From assembly GCF_040126055.1 (NCBI RefSeq), contig NZ_CP143541.1:1364001-1428000 (forward strand): DNA of 64,000 nucleotides, written 5' to 3'. Source of the stretch: Pseudalkalibacillus sp. SCS-8. GTDB taxonomy: Bacteria; Bacillota; Bacilli; Bacillales; Fictibacillaceae. How positions within the stretch are numbered: position 1 is the stretch's first letter; each line of letters starts with the position of its first letter. Positions 18,025 to 27,017 of this stretch are shown here, piece after piece. Made by a program: the position numbers and the translations under genes. The notes under the pieces were generated by a model. It was not told the origin of the DNA, made no database searches, and saw only the letters and a program-made list of their open reading frames with translations.

Positions 18025-18804
18025 TTGGACACATCAAACCAGAACGGTCTGCCGCCCTTTTTCATGAATTCCATTCCGAAGAGCGGTACACACTTACTCA
18101 AGCAGATCCTTATGGGCATTCCGGGAATGCAGCACCATCCGGATAAAGGGATATTTGGACACTTTCACACACAACCCCCTAAGCAATTGAATTGGATCAG
18201 AACCCTTGATCACAATGAATTTGCAAATGGGCATCTCTATTATTCTCCCGAGTGGGAAGCGTTCTTCAACGAATTGAATATGAAGCAGATCTTTATCTTC
18301 AGGGATCCACGTGATGTCATCGTATCCTATGCCTATTTCATACCAAAACTCGAGATCCATCCCTTATATCCAACTTTTAATCAGCCAGGCTTTACCCATC
18401 GAGACAGACTAAAGTTCCTTATTGAAGGAGGAGATCCCATCACTTCAACGAAATATGAACAGCCCGATGTGAATAAATGGTTTACGAGCTTCTCAGATTG
18501 GATGGACCGGAAAAACATTTTTACAGTGCGGTTTGAAGATCTGACAACATCGAATGTGAAGAAGTATCAGGTTCTCCACAAGATGGTGAAATTCTTATGG
18601 GACGATCAACCTGTTCCGTATACACGTCCTGTGATGGTCGGTAAAATGGCCCTGAACATCAAGCCAGAGTCATCGCCAACGTTCCGTAAAGGAAAAAGTG
18701 GCGGCTGGCGTGAGGAATTCGATGAAGAACTGAAGCAGCTTTTCAAAGAAAAGGCAGGTCAACTGCTCATCGATCTCGGCTATGAAAAGGATTTAGATTG
18801 GTGA
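18025..18804 (+). CDS. PAPS-dependent carbohydrate sulfotransferase
   Basis: 259-residue cytosolic-type sulfotransferase (Sulfotransfer_1 fold). All landmark segments are present: the 5'-phosphosulfate loop IPKSGTHLL near residue 18-26, the 3'-phosphate motif IFRDPRDVIVSY near residue 91, and the C-terminal RKGKSGGWREEF near residue 220. It transfers sulfuryl from PAPS to a hydroxyl or amine of an acceptor; with glycosyltransferase neighbours and a PAPS module 7 kb downstream, a glycan acceptor is the natural inference. TTG start with AAAGGAAG 7 bases upstream. A terminator follows at once. Confidence 0.85.
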   Translation: MDTSNQNGLPPFFMNSIPKSGTHLLKQILMGIPGMQHHPDKGIFGHFHTQPPKQLNWIRTLDHNEFANGHLYYSPEWEAFFNELNMKQIFIFRDPRDVIVSYAYFIPKLEIHPLYPTFNQPGFTHRDRLKFLIEGGDPITSTKYEQPDVNKWFTSFSDWMDRKNIFTVRFEDLTTSNVKKYQVLHKMVKFLWDDQPVPYTRPVMVGKMALNIKPESSPTFRKGKSGGWREEFDEELKQLFKEKAGQLLIDLGYEKDLDW

Positions 18805-18832
18805 AACGGCACTTGGACAAGTGCCGTTTTTT
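18804..18832 (+). terminator. Terminator after the sulfotransferase gene
   Basis: AACGGCACTT/AAGTGCCGTT stem followed by TTTT. Separates the first glycan transcript from the long sugar/PAPS operon. Confidence 0.85.
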
Positions 18833-18883
18833 CATTTTTATCCATTTTCATAGGGGGTTGTCTATGCTACCAAATGTCCACTA

Positions 18884-18892
18884 CATAGTATA
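18884..18892 (+). promoter_or_regulatory. SigK-like -10 element CATAGTATA before the sugar/PAPS operon
   Basis: Exact match to CATAnnnTA, 49 bases before the epimerase start and after the upstream terminator. AC pairs lie 13-15 bases further upstream, so the -35 match is weaker. It is the only promoter-like element I see for the ten-gene run 18941-29406. Confidence 0.5.
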
Positions 18893-18940
18893 GAAATAAA
18901 TGGAAAAGGATTAATTAAACATAATGGGAAGGAGCTTTGT

Positions 18941-20023
18941 ATGAAGGTAGTAACGATTCTCGGAACGAGACCAGAAATCATCCGACTAAGCCTGATCCTG
19001 AAACAGCTTGATCAATGGGCAGAAAAGCATGTTATCGTGCATACCGGTCAGAATTTCGTTTACAACTTAAGTGAAATCTTCTTTAAAGAGCTTGAACTTC
19101 GTATGCCCGATTACATTTTACAAAATGAACAACAATCATTAGGTCAGCAGCTTGGGACAATGTTTACGCGAATTGAAGAAATCCTGGTAAAGGAAAAGCC
19201 AGACAAAGTCCTCGTATTGGGAGATACGAATAGTGCATTAAGTGCGATTCTGGCGGAAAGGATGGGAATCCCTGTCATTCATATGGAAGCGGGAAATCGT
19301 TGCTTTGATTTGAATGTGCCAGAGGAAAAGAATCGAAAAGTTATCGACGCTATTTCGACTTATAATCTCCCCTATACGCCGAACAGTAAAGAAAACCTCA
19401 TCCGTGAAGGTGTTCCCTCTAATCGGATTCTATTATTCGGTAATCCCATCTATGAAGTCTTACTGAACTATCAAAACAAAATCGATCAAAGTACCATTCT
19501 AAAGAAATTGGATATCGAGCCTCGAAACTATTTTCTTGTCACGACACATCGTGCTGAAAATGTTGATGATCCAATCCACCTTAGAGAAATATTCGAAGGG
19601 TTGAACGCAATTGCGGAAAAATTCGATAAACCGGTCATTTGCAGTATCCACCCTAGAACAAAGAGCCGCTTGGAGAAGCAAGTCGGTTTGAAGCATCACC
19701 CTCATATCCGCTTTTTTGAGCCGTTCGGATTCTTTGATTTTGTCCACCTGGAGAAGCATGCCTTTTGTGTTCTAACAGACAGTGGAACGGTTCAAGAGGA
19801 ATGTTGTATTTTCCAAGTGCCAACCGTAACGATACGAAACAGCACGGAACGTCCTGAAACAGTGGACTGCGGAAGTAACGTCGTGTCAGGGCTCGATCGT
19901 AGACGGATTGTAGATGCTGTTTCAATCATGGTGAACAATAAGACTGGCTGGGATTGTCCAGTTGGCTATCTTGAAAATGCTGTATCACAAAAAGTGGTTC
20001 AATTTATATTAGGAGGTCGCTAA
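18941..20023 (+). CDS. Non-hydrolysing UDP-HexNAc 2-epimerase (WecB/FnlC/CapG-like)
   Basis: Epimerises C2 of a UDP-N-acetylhexosamine. 360 residues with GTRPEIIRLSLIL at the N-terminus, HTGQNF, VLGDTNS, HMEAGNR, VTTHRAENVD, and TDSGTVQEECC in the donor site. With the dehydratase and reductase genes that follow, the trio matches the FnlA/FnlB/FnlC (CapE/F/G) route to UDP-L-FucNAc, where this enzyme performs the last step; a plain ManNAc-forming role is the alternative. First gene of the long operon; AAGGAG precedes the ATG. Confidence 0.85.
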   Translation: MKVVTILGTRPEIIRLSLILKQLDQWAEKHVIVHTGQNFVYNLSEIFFKELELRMPDYILQNEQQSLGQQLGTMFTRIEEILVKEKPDKVLVLGDTNSALSAILAERMGIPVIHMEAGNRCFDLNVPEEKNRKVIDAISTYNLPYTPNSKENLIREGVPSNRILLFGNPIYEVLLNYQNKIDQSTILKKLDIEPRNYFLVTTHRAENVDDPIHLREIFEGLNAIAEKFDKPVICSIHPRTKSRLEKQVGLKHHPHIRFFEPFGFFDFVHLEKHAFCVLTDSGTVQEECCIFQVPTVTIRNSTERPETVDCGSNVVSGLDRRRIVDAVSIMVNNKTGWDCPVGYLENAVSQKVVQFILGGR

Positions 20024-20026
20024 ACA

Positions 20027-21013
20027 TTGCGAAACAAGACAATTTTAATAACGGGAGGAACCGGGTCGTGGGGCCATGAACTTGTCAAACAATTACTTGA
20101 AAAGGACCCGAAGGAGATTCGGATCTTTTCCCGGAATGAGGCAAGTCAGGTGCAAATGCAGCACGAGTTTGAGTATAACCCGAAACTAACCTTCATCATT
20201 GGAGATATAAGGGAATATCAGGGTCTGTCCAAAGCTACTGAAGGTGTCGATTATGTATACCACCTTGCCGCTCTAAAGCATGTCCCCATTTGTGAGCATC
20301 AACCCTATGAAGCTTTGAAAACCAATGTGCTTGGAACTCAGCATGTCATTGAAGCAGCGATTGAAAATAACGTTGAGAAGGTTATCTATATTTCTACAGA
20401 TAAGGCGGCAAATCCGTCAAATTTCTATGGAATGACGAAAGCGATTGGAGAGAAATTGATTATCTATGCCAATCTGTTGAGTAAAAAGACGAAATTTGTC
20501 TGTGTAAGAGGAGGGAATGTCCTCGGAACAAATGGAAGTGTCATCCACATCTTCAAGCGCCAAATCGAGCAGAAAGGGGAAATCGGAATTACGGATAAGA
20601 GGATGACCCGTTTCTTCCTTACGCTACAAGATGCAATCAAGCTGTTGTTCAAGGCAACATACGAAAGTAAAGGTGGAGAGATCTTCGTCATGAAGATGCC
20701 TACATGCAAAATCCTCGATTTAGCTGAAGTATTAATTGAAGCTTCTGGAAAGAAGGATGTTAAAATCATTGAATCTGGTATACGTCCTGGTGAGAAATTG
20801 CACGAAATCCTTTTATCAGAATACGAGAGTAACACGACGGTATATTTTGATGAAGAATATTTCGTCATCCTGCCGACCATCGAACTGGAAAACTTGGATG
20901 CGTTTTACAGTACGTTCAAAAAAATCGACTTGCATAGCTACAGCTCACATGAATGCTTGATGACGAAAAAGGAAATCAAAGAGATGCTGCATAAAGGCGG
21001 GTTTTTATCATGA
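20027..21013 (+). CDS. UDP-GlcNAc 4,6-dehydratase, FnlA/CapE/PseB-like SDR
   Basis: Extended SDR of 328 residues. ILITGGTGSWG is the NAD(P) loop; HLAALKHVPICE and STDKAANPSNFYGMTK carry the active site (Lys at YGMTK). VRGGNVLGTNGSV and the GIRPGEKLHE block identify the polysaccharide-biosynthesis CapD/FlaA1 subgroup acting on UDP-GlcNAc. TTG start at 20027 with AGGAGG about 10 bases upstream, 3 bases after the epimerase. Stop overlaps the next ATG by 4 bases (ATGA). Confidence 0.86.
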   Translation: MRNKTILITGGTGSWGHELVKQLLEKDPKEIRIFSRNEASQVQMQHEFEYNPKLTFIIGDIREYQGLSKATEGVDYVYHLAALKHVPICEHQPYEALKTNVLGTQHVIEAAIENNVEKVIYISTDKAANPSNFYGMTKAIGEKLIIYANLLSKKTKFVCVRGGNVLGTNGSVIHIFKRQIEQKGEIGITDKRMTRFFLTLQDAIKLLFKATYESKGGEIFVMKMPTCKILDLAEVLIEASGKKDVKIIESGIRPGEKLHEILLSEYESNTTVYFDEEYFVILPTIELENLDAFYSTFKKIDLHSYSSHECLMTKKEIKEMLHKGGFLS

Positions 21014-21843
21014 AGATCCTGGTTTTAGGTGGAAGGGGGATGGCAGGTCATGTGGTTACCAATTATTTGATCAAACTTAAAAGGTATGATGTGAGCTTTA
21101 CACATCGCGATCGTTCCCTTAAGGAAGGAATCCATCTGGATGTCACCAAATTTGATGAAGTCAGAGCCTTGATCCAATCCACTAAGCCGGATGTCGTCAT
21201 AAATTGTGTAGGCATTCTGAATGATCATGCTACACGAAATCTTCATGAAGCCATCAGAGTTAACACACTACTCCCTCATATCCTTTCTCATGAACTGTCA
21301 AGAATCGGAAGTAAATTGATCCATATCAGTACAGATTGTGTGTTCGAAGGGAATCGAGGGAAATATACGGAGTTTGATCCACCAGATGGTACAAGTACCT
21401 ATGCAATCACCAAAGCGAACGGTGAAGTCATCACATCCCCCCATCTTACGGTTCGTACCTCGATTATTGGTCCAGAGCTGAAAAATGGCATCGGTTTGTT
21501 TCAATGGTTCATGAAGCAGACCGGCGATGTGAACGGATACGTGAAGGTATTCTGGAATGGTGTTACGACATTAGAATTGGCCAAAGCGATTCATGCTTTC
21601 CTCGATTCTGAACTTTCCGGCCTCTATCATTTGACTGCACCTGAAACCGTTTCAAAATATACCTTGTTAGAGAAGATCCAAAAGACGTTCAATAAGGATG
21701 ATGTTACACTGATTCCTTACGACAAGGTTGCATGTGACAGGACATTAGTCAATACGAAGAATGAAATCCACTTTCATGTTGCCTCATATGATCAAATGCT
21801 TCAGGAGTTGCGTGACTGGATGAGAGAGCATGAAAACAGCTAG
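21010..21843 (+). CDS. NDP-4-keto-6-deoxy sugar reductase, RmlD/FnlB/CapF-like
   Basis: 277-residue reductase-type SDR: LVLGGRGMAGHVV cofactor loop, DVVINCVGIL, HISTDCVFEG, TYAITKANGE (Tyr-x3-Lys), RTSIIGPEL. In the FnlA/B/C scheme it reduces the 4-keto intermediate to a 6-deoxy-talose product that the epimerase then converts. Shorter than CapF because the cupin domain of that enzyme is absent. ATGA overlap upstream and a 14-base overlap with the next gene show tight coupling. Confidence 0.82.
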   Translation: MKILVLGGRGMAGHVVTNYLIKLKRYDVSFTHRDRSLKEGIHLDVTKFDEVRALIQSTKPDVVINCVGILNDHATRNLHEAIRVNTLLPHILSHELSRIGSKLIHISTDCVFEGNRGKYTEFDPPDGTSTYAITKANGEVITSPHLTVRTSIIGPELKNGIGLFQWFMKQTGDVNGYVKVFWNGVTTLELAKAIHAFLDSELSGLYHLTAPETVSKYTLLEKIQKTFNKDDVTLIPYDKVACDRTLVNTKNEIHFHVASYDQMLQELRDWMREHENS

Positions 21844-22732
21844 GAAACGAATCCTCATCACTGGAGGGAGCGGTTACACTGGTCGCCATGCGTTCAATTA
21901 TGCAATGAATTCTGGTATGGAGGTCACTTGTATTGGAAGGAAATTAGACGAACAGGACACAGAGATAGCTAACCATTTTATTGCATGTAACCTCCACGAC
22001 CTTGATCATATCAACCAACTAATGAAACAATACCAACCTGATTATGTTTTACATCTGGCAGGATTCAATGATGCTGCCTTATCTTGGACATCCCCTCATT
22101 CGTGCCTGACAACCAATGTCGTAGGGACTTTGAACCTATTGGAAGCACTCCGAAACCACTCTCCGAGCTCTAGAAGCTTGATTATCGGTTCAGCTCTACA
22201 GTTTCAACCTCACATTGAAAACCCGCCACATCCTTATAGCCTTAGTAAAACGATGCAGGTACTACTATCAGAAGCATGGCGGGATTTGTTTTCATTGGAT
22301 ATAAAAGTGGCGAAGCCCTCAAACTTGATAGGTCCTGGTCCTTCCAATGGCATCTGCTCAATAATTGCAAGGAAGATCACAGCTGCTGAGTGTTCAGGTG
22401 GATCTATCGATATCCATATCGATAATGGACTTGATCAACGAGATTTCATCGACATACGGGATGTAGTCGATGCATATTTCAAGATCTTGACAGCTGAGAC
22501 TCGACAAATGTTTTTTGAGATCGGATCTGGAACGAGCAGGACGATGAAAGAAATGATGAGCTATTACAAGGGTTTGACTGAACAACCTTTCACTGTCAAC
22601 TACAAACAAATGAAAGCAGCGTCCCCAGTAAAGACTGACTTGACCGCTATACAATCAATCGGGTGGACCCCGAGTTATTCCCTTCATACATCATTAAAGG
22701 ATACGCTTTCCTACCAAAGGTCCCAAATATGA
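21830..22732 (+). CDS. NAD-dependent epimerase/dehydratase (extended SDR)
   Basis: 300 residues with ILITGGSGYTGRHA, HLAGFNDAALS, SALQFQP, YSLSK (Tyr-x3-Lys), KPSNLIGPGP and RDFIDIRDVVDAY. The last segment resembles GDP-mannose dehydratase / 4-keto-6-deoxy reductase relatives, so it probably makes a second deoxy sugar, but substrate and reaction cannot be fixed. Overlaps the previous gene by 14 bases and is followed after 50 bases by a GT2 gene. Confidence 0.75.
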   Translation: MKTARKRILITGGSGYTGRHAFNYAMNSGMEVTCIGRKLDEQDTEIANHFIACNLHDLDHINQLMKQYQPDYVLHLAGFNDAALSWTSPHSCLTTNVVGTLNLLEALRNHSPSSRSLIIGSALQFQPHIENPPHPYSLSKTMQVLLSEAWRDLFSLDIKVAKPSNLIGPGPSNGICSIIARKITAAECSGGSIDIHIDNGLDQRDFIDIRDVVDAYFKILTAETRQMFFEIGSGTSRTMKEMMSYYKGLTEQPFTVNYKQMKAASPVKTDLTAIQSIGWTPSYSLHTSLKDTLSYQRSQI

Positions 22733-22782
22733 GAAATACAAATTCCATTCTATTGATTTAAAGTTGAAATGAGGAAACAGAT

Positions 22783-23532
22783 ATGTTCAAAAAAAATCCA
22801 AAGGTAAGTGTCGTCATACCCTTTTACAATTGTATGTTTGTGGGAGAGGCGATCAGGAGTGTATTGAGACAAACCTACAAGAACTATGAAATTATTGTGG
22901 TGGATGATGGCTCAACAATCAACCAACACCTCATCCATCCTTATTTGGATAAAGTGAAATACATCCAAAAACCAAACGGTGGAACTGCAAGTGCTTTAAA
23001 TAAAGGGATCGATACGGCTGGGGGAGATCTCATCGCCTGGTTGAGTTCGGATGACATCTTTTTAAGAGGGAAGTTGTCCAAACAAGTTGCTGTCATGGAG
23101 GAAACAGGGGCAGATTTGGTATATTCGAATTTTAATCATATTAATGAACAGAGCAAAATTACGAGAAGGAATGTCGGCATCGTGTTGGATAATCGTTTGG
23201 ATTTTTTGAAGCAGCTGCCAAAAAGCTGCCCGATTAATGGGAGTACCGTTCTCATAAAGAAGGATCTGTTCTCGACGATCGGATTGTTCGATGAGTCTTT
23301 GAAATATACTCAGGATTATGACATGTGGATTCGAATGGCTGGTAAAGCGCACATCCATATGATAAATGAACCTCTCATAAATTATCGCCTGCATGAAAAG
23401 ATGGGATCGAAGCAACATGTCGAACATCAGTGGAAAGAAATCGCGATGATCAAAGAAAAATATCGTGGAATGCTTGCCAGGTTAATCCATTGTGAAGAAC
23501 TCGGAAAAGGGGATGATTGTGATGACGATTAA
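22783..23532 (+). CDS. GT2 family glycosyltransferase (copy 2)
   Basis: 249 residues, the same length and motif order as the GT2 at 17186: VSVVIPFYNC, IIVVDDGST, NGGTASALNKG, WLSSDD, QDYDMWIRMAG, NYRLHEKMGSKQ. The C-terminal tail is acidic (GDDCDDD). The two paralogues probably add similar sugars to different acceptor positions, or the same repeat unit twice. No membrane segment. Confidence 0.85.
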   Translation: MFKKNPKVSVVIPFYNCMFVGEAIRSVLRQTYKNYEIIVVDDGSTINQHLIHPYLDKVKYIQKPNGGTASALNKGIDTAGGDLIAWLSSDDIFLRGKLSKQVAVMEETGADLVYSNFNHINEQSKITRRNVGIVLDNRLDFLKQLPKSCPINGSTVLIKKDLFSTIGLFDESLKYTQDYDMWIRMAGKAHIHMINEPLINYRLHEKMGSKQHVEHQWKEIAMIKEKYRGMLARLIHCEELGKGDDCDDD

Positions 23533-23576
23533 GCTCACGGTCTTGTATGTCACATCGATGAGGAAGGTCATTCTTC

Positions 23577-24776
23577 ATGGCTAAACAAAATCCAATTGAA
23601 ATCAGTGTCATCATACCGACGTACAATAAATATCCTCAGAATCTATTGACGCTTTACTCCCTCGAGCATCAAAGCTTCGATCTCTCTAAGGTGGAAGTCA
23701 TCATGATCGATGACGGCTCAACCGATCAAACGAAAAAGGTGCTAGAATCACATCCATTTCCATTTTCTTTCTATTACATCAGAAGTGAAAAAAATATAGG
23801 CAGACCTGCAGCTCGAAACCTGGGATTGAAGGCCGCAAGAGGTAACATCATCATCTTTTTGGATGCTGAAATCCTAGTAAGATCCAATTTTCTTCAGATT
23901 CACCACAGTTATCATCAACAGACGCCAAATCTTGTTGTCACAGGGATCATGTTCCTTAAACGTTTGTACTCTGTATTGTTTCCGGACTTTTCACAGAAGC
24001 AGTTGGAGGAGTGTAGAGAATTGATGATGAGACATCGTGGAATGGCGCAAAAATTCGAAGACTTTACGAATTCCCCTCAGGTGATCCCTCTTATTGAAAA
24101 GAGAGATATCTTCAGACAGAACTATACACGGATGAGCCTCCCTACTCATTTTGAAACGCTTTATAAATATCTCATTATTAACAATTACGGTTATAGCCTG
24201 ACAAACTATCAAATCCCTTGGCAGCTGTTTGGAACAGGTCATGTATCGGTTTCTAAAAAAGCAATTGATCAGGTAGGCCCGTTTGCCGAATACCCAGGTT
24301 ACGGTTGGGACGATTGTGAAATGGGTTATCGGTTATACAAAAACGGGGCCACTTATGTAACAGATCGACGACTGATTAGTTACCACCAAGAACACCCAGT
24401 TTTGACCAGTATTAAAGATGAATCCAAGAAAAACTATTATCGGTTTCAAGAGACGTATAAAGAGGTTGATCAGATGATCATCAGTCTCACTTTCTTACCA
24501 CATCCCTACAATCTCCATGAAACCAATCAAATTTACATTCAATATCAACAATTGATGAATGAACATCTCTCAAAACTTCCTGTGATAAGAAGAACGTTCT
24601 ATCTGATGTTACGAAAAATCGGTGTTTTAGCAAGCCAAAAGAGTAAACTTACAAACTTGAAACCAGAGTTAAGCCATGAGGATAGGAAGAAATTAAAAGA
24701 TGAAAGGCTATTTCTGAAGAGCTTGAATCGTTATGAGCTGTTCATCGAGTGTTTTGAAAGGTTGGAAAACCTGTGA
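23577..24776 (+). CDS. GT2 glycosyltransferase with galactosyltransferase-type C-terminal motif
   Basis: 399 residues. N-terminal GT-A domain: VIIPTYNKYPQN, VIMIDDGSTD, RPAARNLGLKAARG, FLDAEI (DxD-type). Around residue 225-260, GTGHVSVSKKAI and YPGYGWDDCEMGYRL match the Glyco_transf_7C region seen in galactosyltransferases and chondroitin-type polymerases. The C-terminal ~100 residues are helical and basic. This is a candidate chain-forming enzyme for the cluster. AGGAAGG precedes the ATG. Confidence 0.8.
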   Translation: MAKQNPIEISVIIPTYNKYPQNLLTLYSLEHQSFDLSKVEVIMIDDGSTDQTKKVLESHPFPFSFYYIRSEKNIGRPAARNLGLKAARGNIIIFLDAEILVRSNFLQIHHSYHQQTPNLVVTGIMFLKRLYSVLFPDFSQKQLEECRELMMRHRGMAQKFEDFTNSPQVIPLIEKRDIFRQNYTRMSLPTHFETLYKYLIINNYGYSLTNYQIPWQLFGTGHVSVSKKAIDQVGPFAEYPGYGWDDCEMGYRLYKNGATYVTDRRLISYHQEHPVLTSIKDESKKNYYRFQETYKEVDQMIISLTFLPHPYNLHETNQIYIQYQQLMNEHLSKLPVIRRTFYLMLRKIGVLASQKSKLTNLKPELSHEDRKKLKDERLFLKSLNRYELFIECFERLENL

Positions 24777-24829
24777 GAATCCTGTGATGGAAGTACTAAT
24801 AAGGTGTTGATTGAAAGGATGCTATGTAA

Positions 24830-25864
24830 ATGAAAATAACATTTGTTGCTCTCACTCTTTGTAAGGGAGGAGCACAAAGGATGCTGGTGGAGCTTGCAAA
24901 TGGATTGGCTCGTAAAGGCCATGATGTCAGTTTCCTGATGCCTCCTCAAGGGGTAATTGAATACCCGGTTCAAGTAAAAGTCATACGAACGAGCGGCAGT
25001 ATGATTACCGTAAATGATATTCCAAAGAGTGATGTAATCGTCTCCAACTTCTACACCTTGGTTCGAGTGTGTGAAGAAGCGAGTCATGCTGGTAAAGGTA
25101 CCCACGTCCGAATTAGTCTTTGTTATGAACCGGTTTTTCTGCCAGATCATGAAAAATCGTTTCGAAGCTACCATCAAAGCAAGAATTTGATCGTTCTATC
25201 CAATTGGCAACAGCAGCTTATCCGATTAAACCATGGAATTCATGGAGAAATTGTTCCAGTGGGCGTCAGTGCGGCCTTCCGTAATATCAGGAAAAACAAC
25301 CCTGGTAATGGCATCCGAATCAGTGGAATGCTGAGAATTCCAGAAGGAGGCTACTCCTGGCATAGAGAACAAGAGTACTTGATTGAAACATTCACAGCGA
25401 TTAAACGTAAATTTCCGCATGTTTCGATCAATCTCATTACCCCGCCGAGTGAACTAAGGTCCTCTAATACCCTTCGAAGATATCATGCTAATCCGCTTTT
25501 CAATTCGCTTACTCCTCAAGATGATCAACAACTCAACCAATATCTGAACAACACAGATATCTTTGTAAGCTCTTCTACTTATGATACTGCCTCATTGCCT
25601 GGACTTGAAGCGATGAAATGTGGTGCAGCTTTGGTCACCGTTTATTCAGGAGGGAATATGGACTATTGCCGTCATGAGGAAAACTGCTTAATGTCATACA
25701 GATATGAGAACAAACTTGCTCAACATTTAACTACTCTAATCAACAATCCTGCTTTGCGTATTCGAATAGCACGTGAAGGAGAGAAAGAGGCTAGCAAATG
25801 GACATGGGCAAGAAGTGTCAAGTTGTTTGAAAGAGCAATCCAAACATTCATGAAAAGGAGGTAA
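24830..25864 (+). CDS. GT4 family glycosyltransferase
   Basis: GT-B retaining transferase of 344 residues: CKGGAQRMLVELANGLARKGHDV at the N-terminus (acceptor side; conserved GG-A motif), LSNWQ, PVGVSAAF at the domain joint, and in the donor domain DIFVSSSTYDTASLPGLEAMKCGAALVT with the E-x7-E arrangement. AAAGGATG upstream. The stop is 4 bases before the ATP sulfurylase start, so glycan assembly and sulfate activation share one transcript. Confidence 0.83.
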   Translation: MKITFVALTLCKGGAQRMLVELANGLARKGHDVSFLMPPQGVIEYPVQVKVIRTSGSMITVNDIPKSDVIVSNFYTLVRVCEEASHAGKGTHVRISLCYEPVFLPDHEKSFRSYHQSKNLIVLSNWQQQLIRLNHGIHGEIVPVGVSAAFRNIRKNNPGNGIRISGMLRIPEGGYSWHREQEYLIETFTAIKRKFPHVSINLITPPSELRSSNTLRRYHANPLFNSLTPQDDQQLNQYLNNTDIFVSSSTYDTASLPGLEAMKCGAALVTVYSGGNMDYCRHEENCLMSYRYENKLAQHLTTLINNPALRIRIAREGEKEASKWTWARSVKLFERAIQTFMKRR

Positions 25865-25868
25865 GCGG

Positions 25869-27014
25869 ATGGTCGGGAATCCTCATGGAGGAACATTAAT
25901 CAATCGAATTGAACAATTGAATGGAAAAACTATCAAAAGTCTCACTAAAGTGAATTTGACTCCCGTTCAGCTGTCCGACTTAGACTGCATAGCAAAGGGT
26001 GTTTATAGTCCACTTGAAGGCTTTATGAACAAGGATGATTATTCTTCTGTTTTAAACAGGATGCGGTTGAAGAATGGCGTTGTTTGGACAATTCCAATCA
26101 CCTTATCCATTTCAAAAGAGCAATCAAAAAACATTAGAGTTGGTGAAGAAGTGGCTTTGATGCATGAAGGCCTAGCTTACGGTTGGATGGAGGTAGAAGA
26201 CATCTATGATGTCGATTTATTGGAGGAAGCAACACGGATATATGGGACAACCGATTTGGAACATCCCGGTGTAGCGAGGTTACTAGGAGGTCCTTCTCGT
26301 AACATCGGTGGAAAGATTACGATGTTCAGAGAAGTACCAACCCTTTTTCCAGATCATGCACGAACGCCTGTGGAAACAAGGAAACTTTTCGAAGACAGAG
26401 GATGGAAGACCATTGTTGGCTTCCAAACTCGAAACCCGATTCATCGGGCCCATGAATATATCCAGAAAACAGCATTAGAACATGTTGATGGATTATTCAT
26501 CCACCCTTTAGTAGGAGAAACCAAACCGGATGACATACCCGCTGACATAAGGATGGCTTGTTACAACGTTTTGATCGAGAATTACTATCCAAAAGACCGT
26601 GTTCTTTTAGGAACTTTATCTTGTTCCATGCGATATGCTGGACCAAGGGAGGCTGTGTTTCATGCTCTTGTTCGAAAAAATTACGGTTGTACGCATTTCA
26701 TCGTTGGTCGTGATCATGCAGGAGTAGGTGATTATTACGGGACATACGATGCCCAGCACATCTTTGAAGCATTCTCACCTGAAGAACTAGGCATTGTCCC
26801 GGTATGTATGGAGCACAGTTTCTATTGCCGAATCTGTGAGCAGATGGCGTCTTCAAAAACGTGCCCTCATGATCGAACAGCACATATCCATCTTTCCGGT
26901 ACCATGGTGAGGAACATGTTAAAAAAAGGCGATGTCCCACCGAAGTACTTTAGTCGGCCAGAAGTCATTGAACAACTCCTTCAATATTATGGTCGACCAA
27001 AGGATGAAAAGTGA
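25869..27014 (+). CDS. sat: ATP sulfurylase (sulfate adenylyltransferase)
   Basis: Makes APS from ATP and sulfate. 381 residues, the normal homo-oligomeric bacterial length. GFQTRNPIHRAHEY is the ATP/sulfate site (QxRN and HxxH), and VGRDHAGVGDYYG the second nucleotide loop; MASSKTCPHD near the C-terminus is also conserved. AAAAGGAGG lies before the ATG inside the end of the GT4 gene. In B. subtilis sat sits in an assimilation operon with cysH and cysC; here no reductase is present and the neighbours are glycosyltransferases. Confidence 0.95.
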   Translation: MVGNPHGGTLINRIEQLNGKTIKSLTKVNLTPVQLSDLDCIAKGVYSPLEGFMNKDDYSSVLNRMRLKNGVVWTIPITLSISKEQSKNIRVGEEVALMHEGLAYGWMEVEDIYDVDLLEEATRIYGTTDLEHPGVARLLGGPSRNIGGKITMFREVPTLFPDHARTPVETRKLFEDRGWKTIVGFQTRNPIHRAHEYIQKTALEHVDGLFIHPLVGETKPDDIPADIRMACYNVLIENYYPKDRVLLGTLSCSMRYAGPREAVFHALVRKNYGCTHFIVGRDHAGVGDYYGTYDAQHIFEAFSPEELGIVPVCMEHSFYCRICEQMASSKTCPHDRTAHIHLSGTMVRNMLKKGDVPPKYFSRPEVIEQLLQYYGRPKDEK

Positions 27015-27017
27015 TTA

